Shown here: one piece after another, positions 25,341 through 36,595 of the stretch
Layout: each line of letters starts with the position of its first letter
Numbering within the stretch: the stretch's first letter is position 1
Source of the DNA: Amphirosellinia nigrospora
Taxonomy: Eukaryota; Ascomycota; Sordariomycetes; Xylariales; Xylariaceae
Assembly: GCA_004123355.1 (NCBI GenBank)
Contig: SCHM01000001.1
Location: 10,302,193-10,366,192, forward strand
Reading direction: 5' to 3'
DNA: 64,000 nucleotides
The notes under the pieces: model-generated
What the model was told of the DNA's origin: nothing
The model's database searches: none
Seen by the model: the letters and a program-made list of their open reading frames with translations, nothing else
Made by a program: the position numbers and the translations under genes

Positions 25341-26113
25341 ATGCGCTGGAATCACGGTCTTGCCTACGTGGCAGCGTTGTTGGGGTGTGGTAGGTGGCGC
25401 ATTGGGTGTTAACAAAGACTATAGCGGCTCGCTGACGATATCTTTAGCCTCCGAAGGCCTTGCCGCAGATACGTCTGTGGTTCGTGATGGCGAGACGGTT
25501 TTACCTTTTCGGAGTTCCAGGCTGCCTATCAAATCGGCCAGATGATCACATTTCGTGTTGCTGTTCCCAGCCCGGCCCCGGCGAACTACGATCTTGTTTT
25601 CCAAATCATCGCCCCGAATGCTGTAGGTTGGACTGGTCTTGCCTGGGGTGCATCTATGGTCAACTGTCCCCTTACTATCGGCTGGGCATCTGGAAGCACG
25701 CCCGTCGGGTCTGCCAGACGCACCAGGTAGGTTTACATCGCGCGAAGGCTCGCAAAACTTCTTGCAAGTTACAAATAACATAGCTGACGCGATGATAGTG
25801 TACGAACGCAACCGCAGGTTTATGACGGCGCAAAACTGCAGCTCCTGAAGACGGGAAGCAAGGTCAATGGCACACATTGGCAAATTACAGCCAAGTGCAG
25901 CGGTGCAGCTCCTTTACCACCACCGGCACTACTACTAAGACTCTAAACCCGACCGGCACCAATCGCCTTGCTTTCGCCTACTCCAAGACCAAGCCGCAGA
26001 GTGCGTCAAGCGCAGCGATGATCAGTGTTCACGATGTATACAACTACTGGGACCATGATTTCTCGGTAGCCGGAAACGTCGACTTCGATTCGTTAGTGCA
26101 GACAAACTCGTGA
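25341..26113 (+). CDS. stand-alone cellobiose-dehydrogenase-like cytochrome (DOMON, AA8-like), probably secreted
   Basis: Resembles the haem b cytochrome domain of cellobiose dehydrogenase, which passes electrons to lytic polysaccharide monooxygenases outside the cell. Conserved parts are YQIGQMITFRVAVPSPAPAN, NAVGWTGLAWGASMVNC (haem-ligand Met), GTHWQITAKCSG, the Cys-rich CSSFTTTG, and TNRLAFAYSKTKPQS. The end is SVHDVYNYWDHDF, carrying the candidate haem-ligand His. No flavin or cellulose-binding domain follows before the stop. An intron lies near 25728-25799. Frame breaks are needed near 25504 (T run) and 25907. The N-terminus is uncertain: MRWNHGLAYVAALLGC at 25341 could be the signal peptide, but joining it needs another one-base shift. 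Confidence 0.7.
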
Positions 26114-26722
26114 TGTGGTGGGGATGTATGCCGAATAGAAGAAAGTAGGGGAAGACTGGCCACTATGTCACCAAAAACAATATATATACAAGAGACTTCT
26201 TATTTGCTTTCTCATCTAGGGTCATTTATATAATTCTGATATCGCCCATGTGGACTACTGTTGCGGCTTCGCTGGCAATTAAAACTACCTACTTCAATAC
26301 ATTGGATAGATTATAGGCACAAAAAGGAACGGCTTGCTAAATAATGCCATATTGCAGGTCCCATCAGCGTAAGGGGGTAAACTTACTATATCGGCAATGG
26401 AATAGTTCAAAGAAACTATCCAAATTGTAGTATTCTGGTAGAACACGATGAAAACTTGTGCTTGTAAAAGAAGTGCAACAAATAATGTTAGTCCACACTT
26501 CTCCTAACTTTATACTCCCATGGGCATTCTTACAACACTCTAACTTTTTAGTTTACACTTGCAATACTCTAATCATAGTTATATACTTGAATCTTATGTC
26601 ATTGTTCGTATCTCGTGACTTACGTTCTCATACATTACAACGCAGAAACTCTTTTCTCAGCATGGTCTGTAGTAACGGAATGCAAACATGTAATGACTAC
26701 AGAAAACAGTTTCTAAATACAT
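26114..26722. other. intergenic between convergent genes
   Basis: AT-rich 3' flanks; no coding evidence seen. Confidence 0.5.
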
Positions 26723-28259
26723 TCAGATTTTGTCTGTAAGGCGAATAAGTAAAGTATGTTTCAAGCTGATCACCGGAGAAACATAGACAGCCATGCAGAC
26801 CCCACCTATGGAATACAGGGGTAATTGAAGTTTGAAGGAAAAGCTAGCGTCCATTCCAGCCCTGACTACGGATCCTTCAATCCCCTGTACCAAGTTAAGC
26901 GTGTGGATGGAAGTGAAGCCTTCGCATACGTTTGCTATGCCTTGATAGCCATCTCGCCCATGGGGTGCGGTCAACCCTAGAAGTCCAACGAGTTAATATT
27001 TGCAACGGTCTATCTAACGCAACAGAATTGAGGCAAAGTAAATGAAACCGGGCTAACTTACAGCCATCGACATCCTCGGGAGCCTGTTGTTGCATGGTGC
27101 AGGCGCTGTACGCCGACTCGGGCTGCGCGGTGATGCCGGCGCGGGGCAGTCAGTGTTGAGGTTGCATGAGTTGTCCATAGCCTTCTGGAGTGTGTCGCCT
27201 TCCAGCCGAAGACGTAGTCACCGTGGGCAGCAGAGCCTCTGTGTGATCATGTCAGTCTCACTAAATTCGCATGTATATGACGCTATAGGGTTTCCTTACC
27301 CAACGTTCATGCTGTAGATAAAGGGTTGGATCCGTCGGTAGGGAAGTCGGCAGAGTCAGCAAACTCGCGGACGTCCCACATCAGCTCGTACATGATCTGG
27401 GGAAGCTTGACGGGGTGCGTCGAGGGGCAGGCACCGCCTCCGGTGGCGCCAGATCCCGAGCTGTAAGCGACGTGGCTCTGGTGGTCCGGACTGTCAAGGT
27501 TCGTGCCATCCCAGCATCTATGCATGTGATCAGCTCAATTTATTTGGGACACAATTCACTCTTTTCGTCGTAGATTTGCGAGAAGCGCTGGAACTTACGT
27601 GGGGAAGATGATGGTTTGTCGGATCATCTTGCAAGACTTGGAGTGGGGGATATCAACGGTATCACTTCCGGTGCAAGGAGCACCGCCCACGAAAGGAGTA
27701 TCGTGTATCCAGTCCAGCAACGGTGGCAGATGTTGGCCTTTGGTGTCTTGTTGGGGTCGGTGTTGGCGGCGTTACCAGCCAGCATGCGGAAGCCCTTTAA
27801 TTTGGATTAGCCTACATGTCGTTTTCTGCTTTTCGACTCATGACCTCCTCACCTTCTTGAATGCTGTGACCTTTCCACTGGATGTAATGTAAACGTCCAG
27901 ACCACCCTTGTTGACGAGCTTGCCCTGGGGACCACCGTTGCCGGTTTGGGGCACACGCTTGTATGTACCGTTCTTTGCCTTGTAGAACATTACGGCGGTC
28001 CAGTAGTTGGACTTGTCTTGCTTGAACGAGCACGAGGTGCACGTAGAGGATGCTAGATCGTGCGTGGTCGGGTCCATGGTGACGTTGAATGAGTTTCCAC
28101 CGACAATCTGGTGCAGATGAGGCGTGTATGTCATACCCGGGTTCACTAGGGATCGACACGGTCGACGACGAGCTGAGAGCACGCGAAGCGCAGCATGTTG
28201 AACTGAGCTGCGGCATTCTGCGCTAGCAGTGCGGCGGCAGCGAGGGCTGTCAACTGCAT
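26723..28259 (-). CDS. secreted DUF1996-domain protein
   Basis: A fungal secreted protein of unknown function. MQLTALAAAALLAQNAAA is a signal peptide. The DUF1996 hallmarks follow in order: GMTYTPHLHQIVGGNSFN; CTSCSFKQDKSNYWTAVMF; FRMLAGNA; GAPCTGSDTVDIPHSKSC; FPTCWDGTNLDSPDHQSHVA; GACPSTHPVKLPQIMYEL; GDYVFGWKGDTLQKAMDN; and MQQQAPEDVDGW. Introns are near 27803-27860, 27535-27601, 27240-27303 and 26977-27051. One-base frame breaks lie near 28165 (a C run), 27700, 27325 and in the 27170s. The 3' end is unsure: the frame continues to 26723, but homologous proteins usually end soon after the EDVDGWLTAP block, so the true stop may be near 26945. Confidence 0.8.
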
Positions 28260-31200
28260 CGTGAAGCTTTTTTGTCTCTTCTAGTGGTTAGCCTTCGATG
28301 GGTGAGAGCTGATCCTGGAATGCTTGGCAACAAACAACGGTTGATCTACTCCAAGGAAGTCGAGTTCGAAGAAAAGAAAGGATATGCCCTGGGGATTAAA
28401 ATAGAAAACCTGTCGAGGCTCTCATGCTGTGGTATCCTTATGCATCGTGGCAAGGCAATTTGCAGCTAAGCGCCCCTGAACTGCCGAACCGACCGATACC
28501 GTCGAAGGCGTCGCGTTATTAGAATGATTGGATTGCATGTCCTACTTCGATGTATTAATTGATCTAATTCCCCTTTCAGACTGAGTTGCCATCCTTCCGG
28601 AACCTGATTGATCGGCTGAGCTGCTTGGCCACGTTCTGGCTGTATCATGTTTACCCGGCTATTAAACCTTCCAATGACACACTCGGGGTAAACACGCCAA
28701 GCCATCATCACTAGCCTGCCCCTTGTCCGGAAATATGGACTGCAGCCTGACTATTTACGGTCTTTTCATGATTGCCACAACGTTGTCCGTGGTTGTAGTG
28801 GGAAAGTAACCTTAGTATTGGCCACCATCACCCAGATCTGCTCTCCTGTGACCAGGGCAAGCTCATGAGGCCCAAGCAGTTTCTTTTCTTTAGCAGATAA
28901 CTATTCAGCTAGCCTTGTGGGCGTCGTTGGTGCGAAAACTGGATCCCTATTGTAGACACAATCGCAGTATTCCAATTGTATCGACATTGACGATCATGAT
29001 GTGGCCAACTCCCGAGACGATGGATATCTTGAATCGGTCCGGCGAAACGCTCGGCCGCTTTGATAGGCCTTGGCTACTAAATTGTATTCGATATATGAAG
29101 TCTTTGACCCCCATCGGAGGCGTGCGGGCAAAGCCCGCACGAATAGATATCATCTCCCAATATCAAGAACTTGCCAGGGCTTTGGCAACTTGGTCATCAG
29201 GGAATGTTGGCTGCCAGTATAATTGTGTGACGCGACTGGTGGATGACCAGGTCATTTCTCTACGTTGCTCAGCTTCGTAGAGCCCCGGTTCATTTTCATA
29301 ACCTGGCCGCCACAGTCTCGTTGCTTGTATGCTGCCACATGCCGATATCCGGTATAGTACTGATGTAATATTTTTAATAACGCTGCGTTGAGCGCTTCAC
29401 CGGCATTGCGGCCTACCTATGAAATAGTAATTAAAAGACGTTCAGTATACAACTAGTTGTACGTCATGATGCGTTGAGATTCCACCTCTGCCAATGTAGT
29501 CGAGGGCGATCGTGGCTTTCCCACCTTCCACGCCGGCCAGCTATCCGTGAATTAGCCACTGTGGTTTAAAAATAACGCAAAACGCCGAAGAGCAAAGCAT
29601 CGGCAATTCATTCGTACAGATGACTGAGGAATCATGGGATAAAACACTTCTACGAGCTGTTCGGCAAAAAGTTTTTCTCTTTCTATAAATCAAATTCACC
29701 AAGTAAAAGTTATATAACTATGTTTTATAGCCTCCCAATATTATTAGAAGAGAATTGAGTCTAACGACTAGCATTGCTAAATATAGCACACCCCAGAATA
29801 ATCTCATATCACCTCAACCAAGACGTCAGGACTTACGTAGCCTGTATATCGTCATTAGAGTGTGCAACTCTGTTTTGTGGCTGATCTTCTAGTTAATTAT
29901 ATGAAGGTAGAGAAGCAGGATGACGCGAGGCCTGGATACTTAATCAAGGCTCTCTTAACATATATAGAGCCTAGGTCTCCCATCAGGTTGAATTGCAGAC
30001 AAGGCCTTCATAGTTCCTTGAAACCCTAGAAGTTTATTACAATTCTAATTTATTTTTAGACCCAAAAACATATGCCTTGTCCTTCTTGGGGTAATTATAC
30101 CACCTACGGCGCCTTCCTAAATAGGATTTGCTACCTGCTTAGTTGAGATAGCTACAATTTAGGTCCGCTCTCCTCTACTTCCTCCCGGAGATATATCTCA
30201 TAGCAATAGGTCCCGACATACTAACAGACATGGGGCTGGTGGTTTATTACTAGCATGATGTAAAGAGAGCGTAAGTCGAGAAACTTCTAAAATTTTAATT
30301 GGAAGAGAATATCGAGAATATATTGTGGTGGTCATGAATAATTGCGACAATTTTCAAGAAGACATATTGTAACCCTTGTTGCCCGCCGCATAGCTTCTCC
30401 TAGGTGCCATTGAACATCCGGCCCAACTATCTTCCACTTCCTATAACCTTTCTGAAACAGACGTTCTTGCACTTTGCAGTGCGAAACACCCCGCATTAAT
30501 ATTCGAGCCTAGACGTGCTGGTAACATAATTTTCGCTACAGGACCCTCAACAGATTTCTCCTTCTTTTCTGGGGAATATATGCTGTACCCTGAGCTTCCA
30601 CCGCGTCCCTCACATTCAAACCATCAGTGCTGTCTTCCTCTCCAATGTATTTCTGTCTATCACAATGATATTATCTTAAATTATTTTTGAAATCTGTACA
30701 TAGTTCTTCTGAAGAGATGCTAAGCACCGGATGTTTACAGGCACCTTTGAGTGAACTCAGAATATCGCAGCAGACGAAATCCTTAAAAGAAAGTTTTAGC
30801 GCGACCGAAGTAACTAATCTGCCTTTCTTGTTATAAAATATCTTTTATTCATACGTTAGGATGAGGCATACATTAATTAAGCCCTTATATACTTGGTTTA
30901 TAATAGTTTATATATAATAGGGCAGGGCACTAGCAACCATGATTGAGCTAGGGAGGATGTATTGTCGTGGGGCAAACAGAACTAAGCGCGACTAACTCTT
31001 TCTTGATTAGTAACGCCCCTATTTGTTTTTTGAAACCTGTATTGTTTATTGGTTAGGTTTTAAGTTTTAAACGTACTTAATGCTGCAACTCTATGCCTAT
31101 CCTCTATAACTAGCTATATGTTGTGACTGAATAGCTAGAGGATGGCAGATTTGATACCTCGGTCTAACAGTTCTCCCGCTGCCACGTACCATGCCTACAA

Positions 31201-31886
31201 GGGCGATAGGCGCGACTGTAAGAAGAATATGCTACAACAATGAGCTACCTATACCATCGCACCGCTATTGGGGTTACTTAAAGGGTTCTAATAGGCACGC
31301 CCGAGCGGGACTAGGATCTGGGTGTAGTATTTGTCGCTTAATCGGTAGCGAAAAGAGGGATTATCGGTATCCGGTGTGCTACAGATCTATCGATACCTCT
31401 TTTTAGGGATAAGATGGGATGAATACTTAATTAAATGAAAAAATAACAGTGGGAAAAGCTTGCACCGCATGTTTATGGCTATCTCAAGTTTTACTGGACT
31501 GCCTACAAGTAGTCACTGTTGCTCTCTATCTCCATTAGATGGTAGATATATGTCATTGCGCACTCAATGCTGAGGTTAACACATGGATAGTCAATCGTGA
31601 GACGTTATCAGGAAATATATATACGTATATAACACAATACGTAAAGCACTAGTCTTTGTGTGACAAGATCTATGTATCATCTTGACTAACTAGCATCGTA
31701 GGGATATAAATTATGACTTGGACTCATCAACTAGTAGGTTCTCACGGTTTGGCAACTTGCCTAGGCACGGTTGCTTTACCAGGCTAGGAGAATCGATTGC
31801 CGAACATGAGGAGACAGTAGAGATAGAGCCAGCCGTCTCCAATAGACTATGCTTCCCTCGACGGAAGAGATTTGATAATTCTGTTC
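28260..31886. other. long gene-less region with AT-rich centre
   Basis: About 3.6 kb without a recognised gene. The first kilobase has ordinary composition and presumably the DUF1996 promoter. From about 29300 to 31700 the sequence is visibly AT-rich with many stops in all frames, as in repeat-induced-point-mutated or otherwise degenerate repeats. I could not assign it to an element family. Confidence 0.5.
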
Positions 31887-34800
31887 CTATGCTGTCGGGA
31901 ATCTTTGGGGGAACTTCACTATCATAGAAGACTGAGCTAGCAGGCGAGCTTGTATCGCTGTGGCGGAAATCGCTGGACTCTGACCCAACAGAAGACCTAG
32001 ACGTATCCGAATTGGGGCTGAGGTATGTTTCACCATCGATACGACCTTGGCATGGTCGCTCAGTATGCCGATGATTTTCGGCGTGCTCCTCTTCGTCAGA
32101 CGCTTCAACAGGCTGCTGGAGTCGCCAATGATCACGGCGCTCTTACCTTCGATCAAGTCTGGGGCACAGATACGTCCAAACGACGAGATAGAAACTACTT
32201 GCAGCAATTTATTGCACGAACATTGCCACTCTTGGGGGGTAGGGCACGGCTGGAACAAAGACGTGTCGCGACCATGGAGTGCCAGGTTGGTTGCCGTAAG
32301 TCGCTTCTTCGACTCGCGGCAGCCAGCTAGAGAGTAGAGCCCAAGAAGAACTTGGATTGGAACAGCCATATAGTCCTTGCCCTGCGGAAGGGTTTTCCAT
32401 TGGTGACAGAGACCTGTCTGGTTGCCAATCGGTCGTATTAGGTCTCCGAATCCATTGGCAAGTAGGACTAGCGCATTGACGTCGCGCACAAGTCTGGGCC
32501 AGCCTCCACAAGTCTTGTGAATCTCTAACTCCTTGAGCGGCATAGGTGACCAGTCCTCAACTACAGCGTTGTATTCATACCCCATCAAGCGCTCTTGCCA
32601 CGTTGCGTGGATCTCGAGCTTGCTGTTCTTTTCCGCTGAGATGCTCTGGGCCTGCAGTAGCTCAAGGACAGACCAGATCTCAGAAACAACATCGACTATG
32701 AAGAGTGGCTCATCTTCCTCAGAAGTAAGCCGCACCTTTGCGTTTTTAAGTAACGTTTCGGTGAAACTCCCTGCATATGAGATCTTGACCTTGCTCGCGG
32801 GAACTCCACCTAGCCCCGATGATAGGCGATGACGCAGAATGTGTAATAACACCCTGACGCAGGTACAAGACAGCTGCGACGCTCTCCCTGTATCGAAAAG
32901 GGCTACGAACATCCTATCTGCGGCGGAAACGATTCTGCGATATGTTGAACTGCGTTGAAAGTGACATTTTCCATCTCGTTTGCCATATGTTACGTCGATT
33001 TGGGCCAGCCCAAATTGCTGAAACCCAAGGCTTCCGCCGGGTATCTGTAAGGTCGCTTTCACTTCCGCCGCGTCCGAGAACTCAATATTGTCAAAATTAT
33101 TCGTTTCATCTCCAACTCGGACCTCCACCAGGCTATTCCAGCCGATGAAACACGGGCTGTCGTTAATGAAGCAAAGCCCAAGTCCAGTAAACGATTCGAG
33201 CACTTCTTGATCCTTCCTCATAGGAAAGTTGCATATCAGGGTCACTATTTGCCACGTAGTGCCACTGTATCCCATCTATAGTTCGAATCACTGGCACAAA
33301 CATTGATGAGAATCCTTTGATGACGATGCCGCCATCAAATGTAGCTGCGTGGCGGGCTCCTATAATACTTGCCATAAGTTTCACGGACATTTCCAACCCC
33401 ATCCCGTCTGCTCTCTCTGGGATGGGGAATCCGTATGCGATGACTGCGTTTGAAAAAAGTGATAGCCAGCATAAATTCCGTTCGCTAGCATGCAGTTTGA
33501 TGAAACAGGTTTCAAGTCTGAAGATCGGCTCAGCTGGGATTGGATCACCAATGAGTTCGATTCTCGGCGTGCAGTAACGGATGCTTTCCTCACCGGGTGG
33601 CGGGGTAGAAAATGTTGTGGTAAGCCAGCAAAGCTGCTGCACAATATCGACGGCGAAGGTCCTTGAGCCTCTAACTCGTACGTTTAGCGACCCGTCCCCA
33701 CCTAGCTCGATAGATAGTGCCCATAACTGATCGTGTTCTAATCACTTAGTTGTCAGTTATATCACTGCGACGAGGATGGTGCATTGTAGATTACATACCT
33801 TTGGAGATTTTGGCGGTCGAGTCTGGCTGATGGAGAACTTCCTGGGTTACTTCCTGCAAGATGGGAAGTAAGATCTCTCCTGTGTCAGGCCATGTGGATT
33901 TCAGGTAGTCAAGACATGTTGTGGCGTAGGCATAAAATGCAGTGCCTGTGATTGTTACCAATGTTGACATCTCAACCCGTTCATTAGAGAAGTTTTGCTG
34001 GATGTAATCGAAGAGAGTAAAGTGGGTCTCAACAACAAACTCAATCGATTCCGAGGGAACAGTGGCCGCCGTAGCATAAGACGAGTGCTTAGTGCTGAGC
34101 TTATGGGTGTCTTCCACTCGTAAGACCTCTACAGCATGGTCCATGGAGTGCCTGGGTGCTGAATAAAGCTTTTCTCTGACAAGTAGAGATAGCGACTCGA
34201 AGATCGTGTTAAAAACGATCTTGTCGCTCGTGTTCACCAAATTTAGTAGCTGATAGAGATTGTGATTTTCATCCACTGGACCACTCATTCTGCTAAATCC
34301 TCCGGAGCTCGCCTCATTTGCTTCCACGAGTGGTTCCATAGATCCGACGATGGTTGGGAGCGCTTCGAAGTTCGAATGGCCCATCTTTGCTTCCTCATAG
34401 AAATAAAAACAAATGTCTTCCTTCGTTTGGCTAATCGCGTCTTTGATAGATATACAAGAGTTATGGTCGCTCATGAGTAAATGGGATGTTAAAACAGCAT
34501 CAACTTGAGAAGCTAAGTTTTTGTACTCAAGTCTTGCCAGAACCGACTTGCCCCAGGTGTGAGCACCACTTCTAGATGCAAGACATCGAGAAAATTGCGT
34601 AGCGAATCTCCTTGCCATGGGACGATCAAGCGTCCTCGAAGATTGGTATATAAGTGACAACCCTGCATTATATCCAGGGGTGGTGAAATCCGTCGCAGGG
34701 TCGGAAATGTGTCCAGAATCATGGCTGCTCATATGATCCGATGAATCTAGACTTGAACGTAGGCTGGGATTGCCTTCCGGACCTGAAGATGCACCCTCCT

Positions 34801-35524
34801 GCCAGTTGCTTTGTGCAAGAGCGGGATATTGAGCAATCACCGAAGCTGGGAATGCGAGAACCTCGGTCCGAGGTGGATGCAACTCCAGGTTGGTCGGAGG
34901 TTTCTGCGCCCCTTCTTCCAGATTGCGTTGAGACTTATCATCATCCCACAATGGCTCGAGGCAGATATGACCAGCTTCTGATTGGAGATGGCGGCCAAGA
35001 GCATTAACTCTGTCGAACCGCCGGCCGCAACCCCATGGATTGCCATCACTCAGATTGCCGCGGCATACAAACATCTTTTCCCTCTCATGTCGCCTCTCAT
35101 GTCGCTGTTTAATGGCATCAAACGGGAAGGCCCTTCCACATATACTGCAGAGAAATGGTTTTTCTTTTATATGTGTGCGGAGGAGATCGTAAGCACCGGC
35201 AAAATTCGTTGTACTTAATATATTGACGTTGCCCAGCCCCATAACACCATCATACAAGTTGTCCTGAGATCGTTGCATTGGCGAGTGGCCATGTTCAGAA
35301 TGAGCGAATTCATCATAGGCCGTTAAATTTGTCGATACGGTATTGGAAGATAAATCACTGTAATCCGAAGGCGTCATTCGACACCCTTGGAACTGGGTTT
35401 CGGTCCACTCTACTTGACCAGGAAGCAAGGCGGCTTCTGGGTCTAATGAAGTATGTCTGGGATGGCCAGGAGGAGAAGTGGACCTCTGTTCTCGGAATGT
35501 GTCAAATATGAGAGGCTCCGGCAT
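31887..35524 (-). CDS. large C2H2 zinc-finger protein with long conserved C-terminal region
   Basis: About 1,180 residues. The first exon (35524-33807) carries a C2H2 finger CSICGRAFPFDAIKQRHERR and a second finger-like segment VCRGNLSDGNPWGCGRRFDR with NALGRHLQSEAGH, a pairing seen in fungal C2H2 proteins. The following segment is largely helical. An intron with donor GTATGT directly after the codons for KISK and acceptor TGATTAG joins in phase to EHDQLWALSIELGGDG. The second exon has RNLCWLSLFSNAVIAYGFPI, KGFSSMFVPV and CFINDSPCFIGWNS. These resemble the C-terminal region of large fungal proteins of unknown function. One frame shift is needed near 33220. If the intron is not used, these are two genes. 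The C-terminal half may have a further break near 32870. Confidence 0.65.
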
Positions 35525-36595
35525 AGCGATGGATTCACTGCTGAAATTACATTAAAGGAAAAAGAGGATGAAAAGAGGGTTGTAATCGGGAACACCAGAC
35601 GTGGAATATTGGTTCGATACCGATGCGTCATGACTAATCGTGGGAGATGATAGTCGCCTAGAAGTCTGCCTTATGATGTGTCATCATAAAATGCCTCTCT
35701 GTATTGGCTCGCTTAATTTGGGCGTAAGAATAACTACCAAGAAACAGATAGGTATTTTCACAGGGCTCACGATTTCTTGGCAAGGCAGATTAGATGAAAA
35801 TAGATTACCTATAGCTTGCGTTTTGACGGTTGATCGTAACTTTTGGACTTATTTAGTTACCATAGGACTGTGTCATACCTCTCAGGCAAGTTATGCAACC
35901 CTTTGTACTTATAGCTAAAGGACTATTACTCACGCTTGCTAATGTCTCCTTAAAAAAGAATTTCCAGGCCGCATATGCAACCTCTTATGATTTTTAAATG
36001 ATAGCGAAATCTCAAGAGTACTGCCTAGGCGCTAGTCGGGTCACGACGTCTATTTGCCCGTTAACATTGCATACTATTCTAATTAGCTACGCAGACATAC
36101 TTTCCTATTTAGAAGTTTGTAAATAATGAAGCTATCTCTAACGACGTGAGCAGTACGTAATGCTACAAAATTCGATCAATAGCTAAAAAAAAAAAAGGGA
36201 AGACATCTCGTGTGTATTATATGAGCCCTTTTATCTATCCACCATACACCGAATTCAAGAAGCAGAAAGATCTTAGGATTCTACTTCTGGGCTTATTATC
36301 AGCCTCTGTATAGGTTGTCGTCGCATTTCAGGCCTAGGTGAGATCAGTCGCCGCCAAGACCTATTAAAGTTGGAGACATAGCTAGATCATGGTTTCTTTT
36401 CGGGGTATTTTCGTACCGAGGATGGTTGATCGCATGGGACCTGCGAAGGTGATTCGGGGTCAATACGACTCTGCGGGGCGTTACATCACTGCGCTCGTCT
36501 TGCAAGGAGAAGGAGGGCATTGCAGTGATAGATATAGTTTGTTTGCGGGCTCGAGTTTTCTCTGCCAGTGAGGCTACACAATGACATAGTTCAAA
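35525..36595. other. intergenic, no recognisable gene
   Basis: Divergent spacer between the zinc-finger and fucosidase genes; partly AT-rich. Contains a 12-A run near 36186. Confidence 0.5.

Noticed and set aside
28915-29280. 121-codon plus-strand frame
   Set aside because: No motif, no homologous family recognised, and no intron or promoter signal that would support it.
33738-33792. A fifth introner-like intron
   Set aside because: It contains AACTGAC as a branch site, but lacks the CCGAGT extension and the conserved 5' segment.
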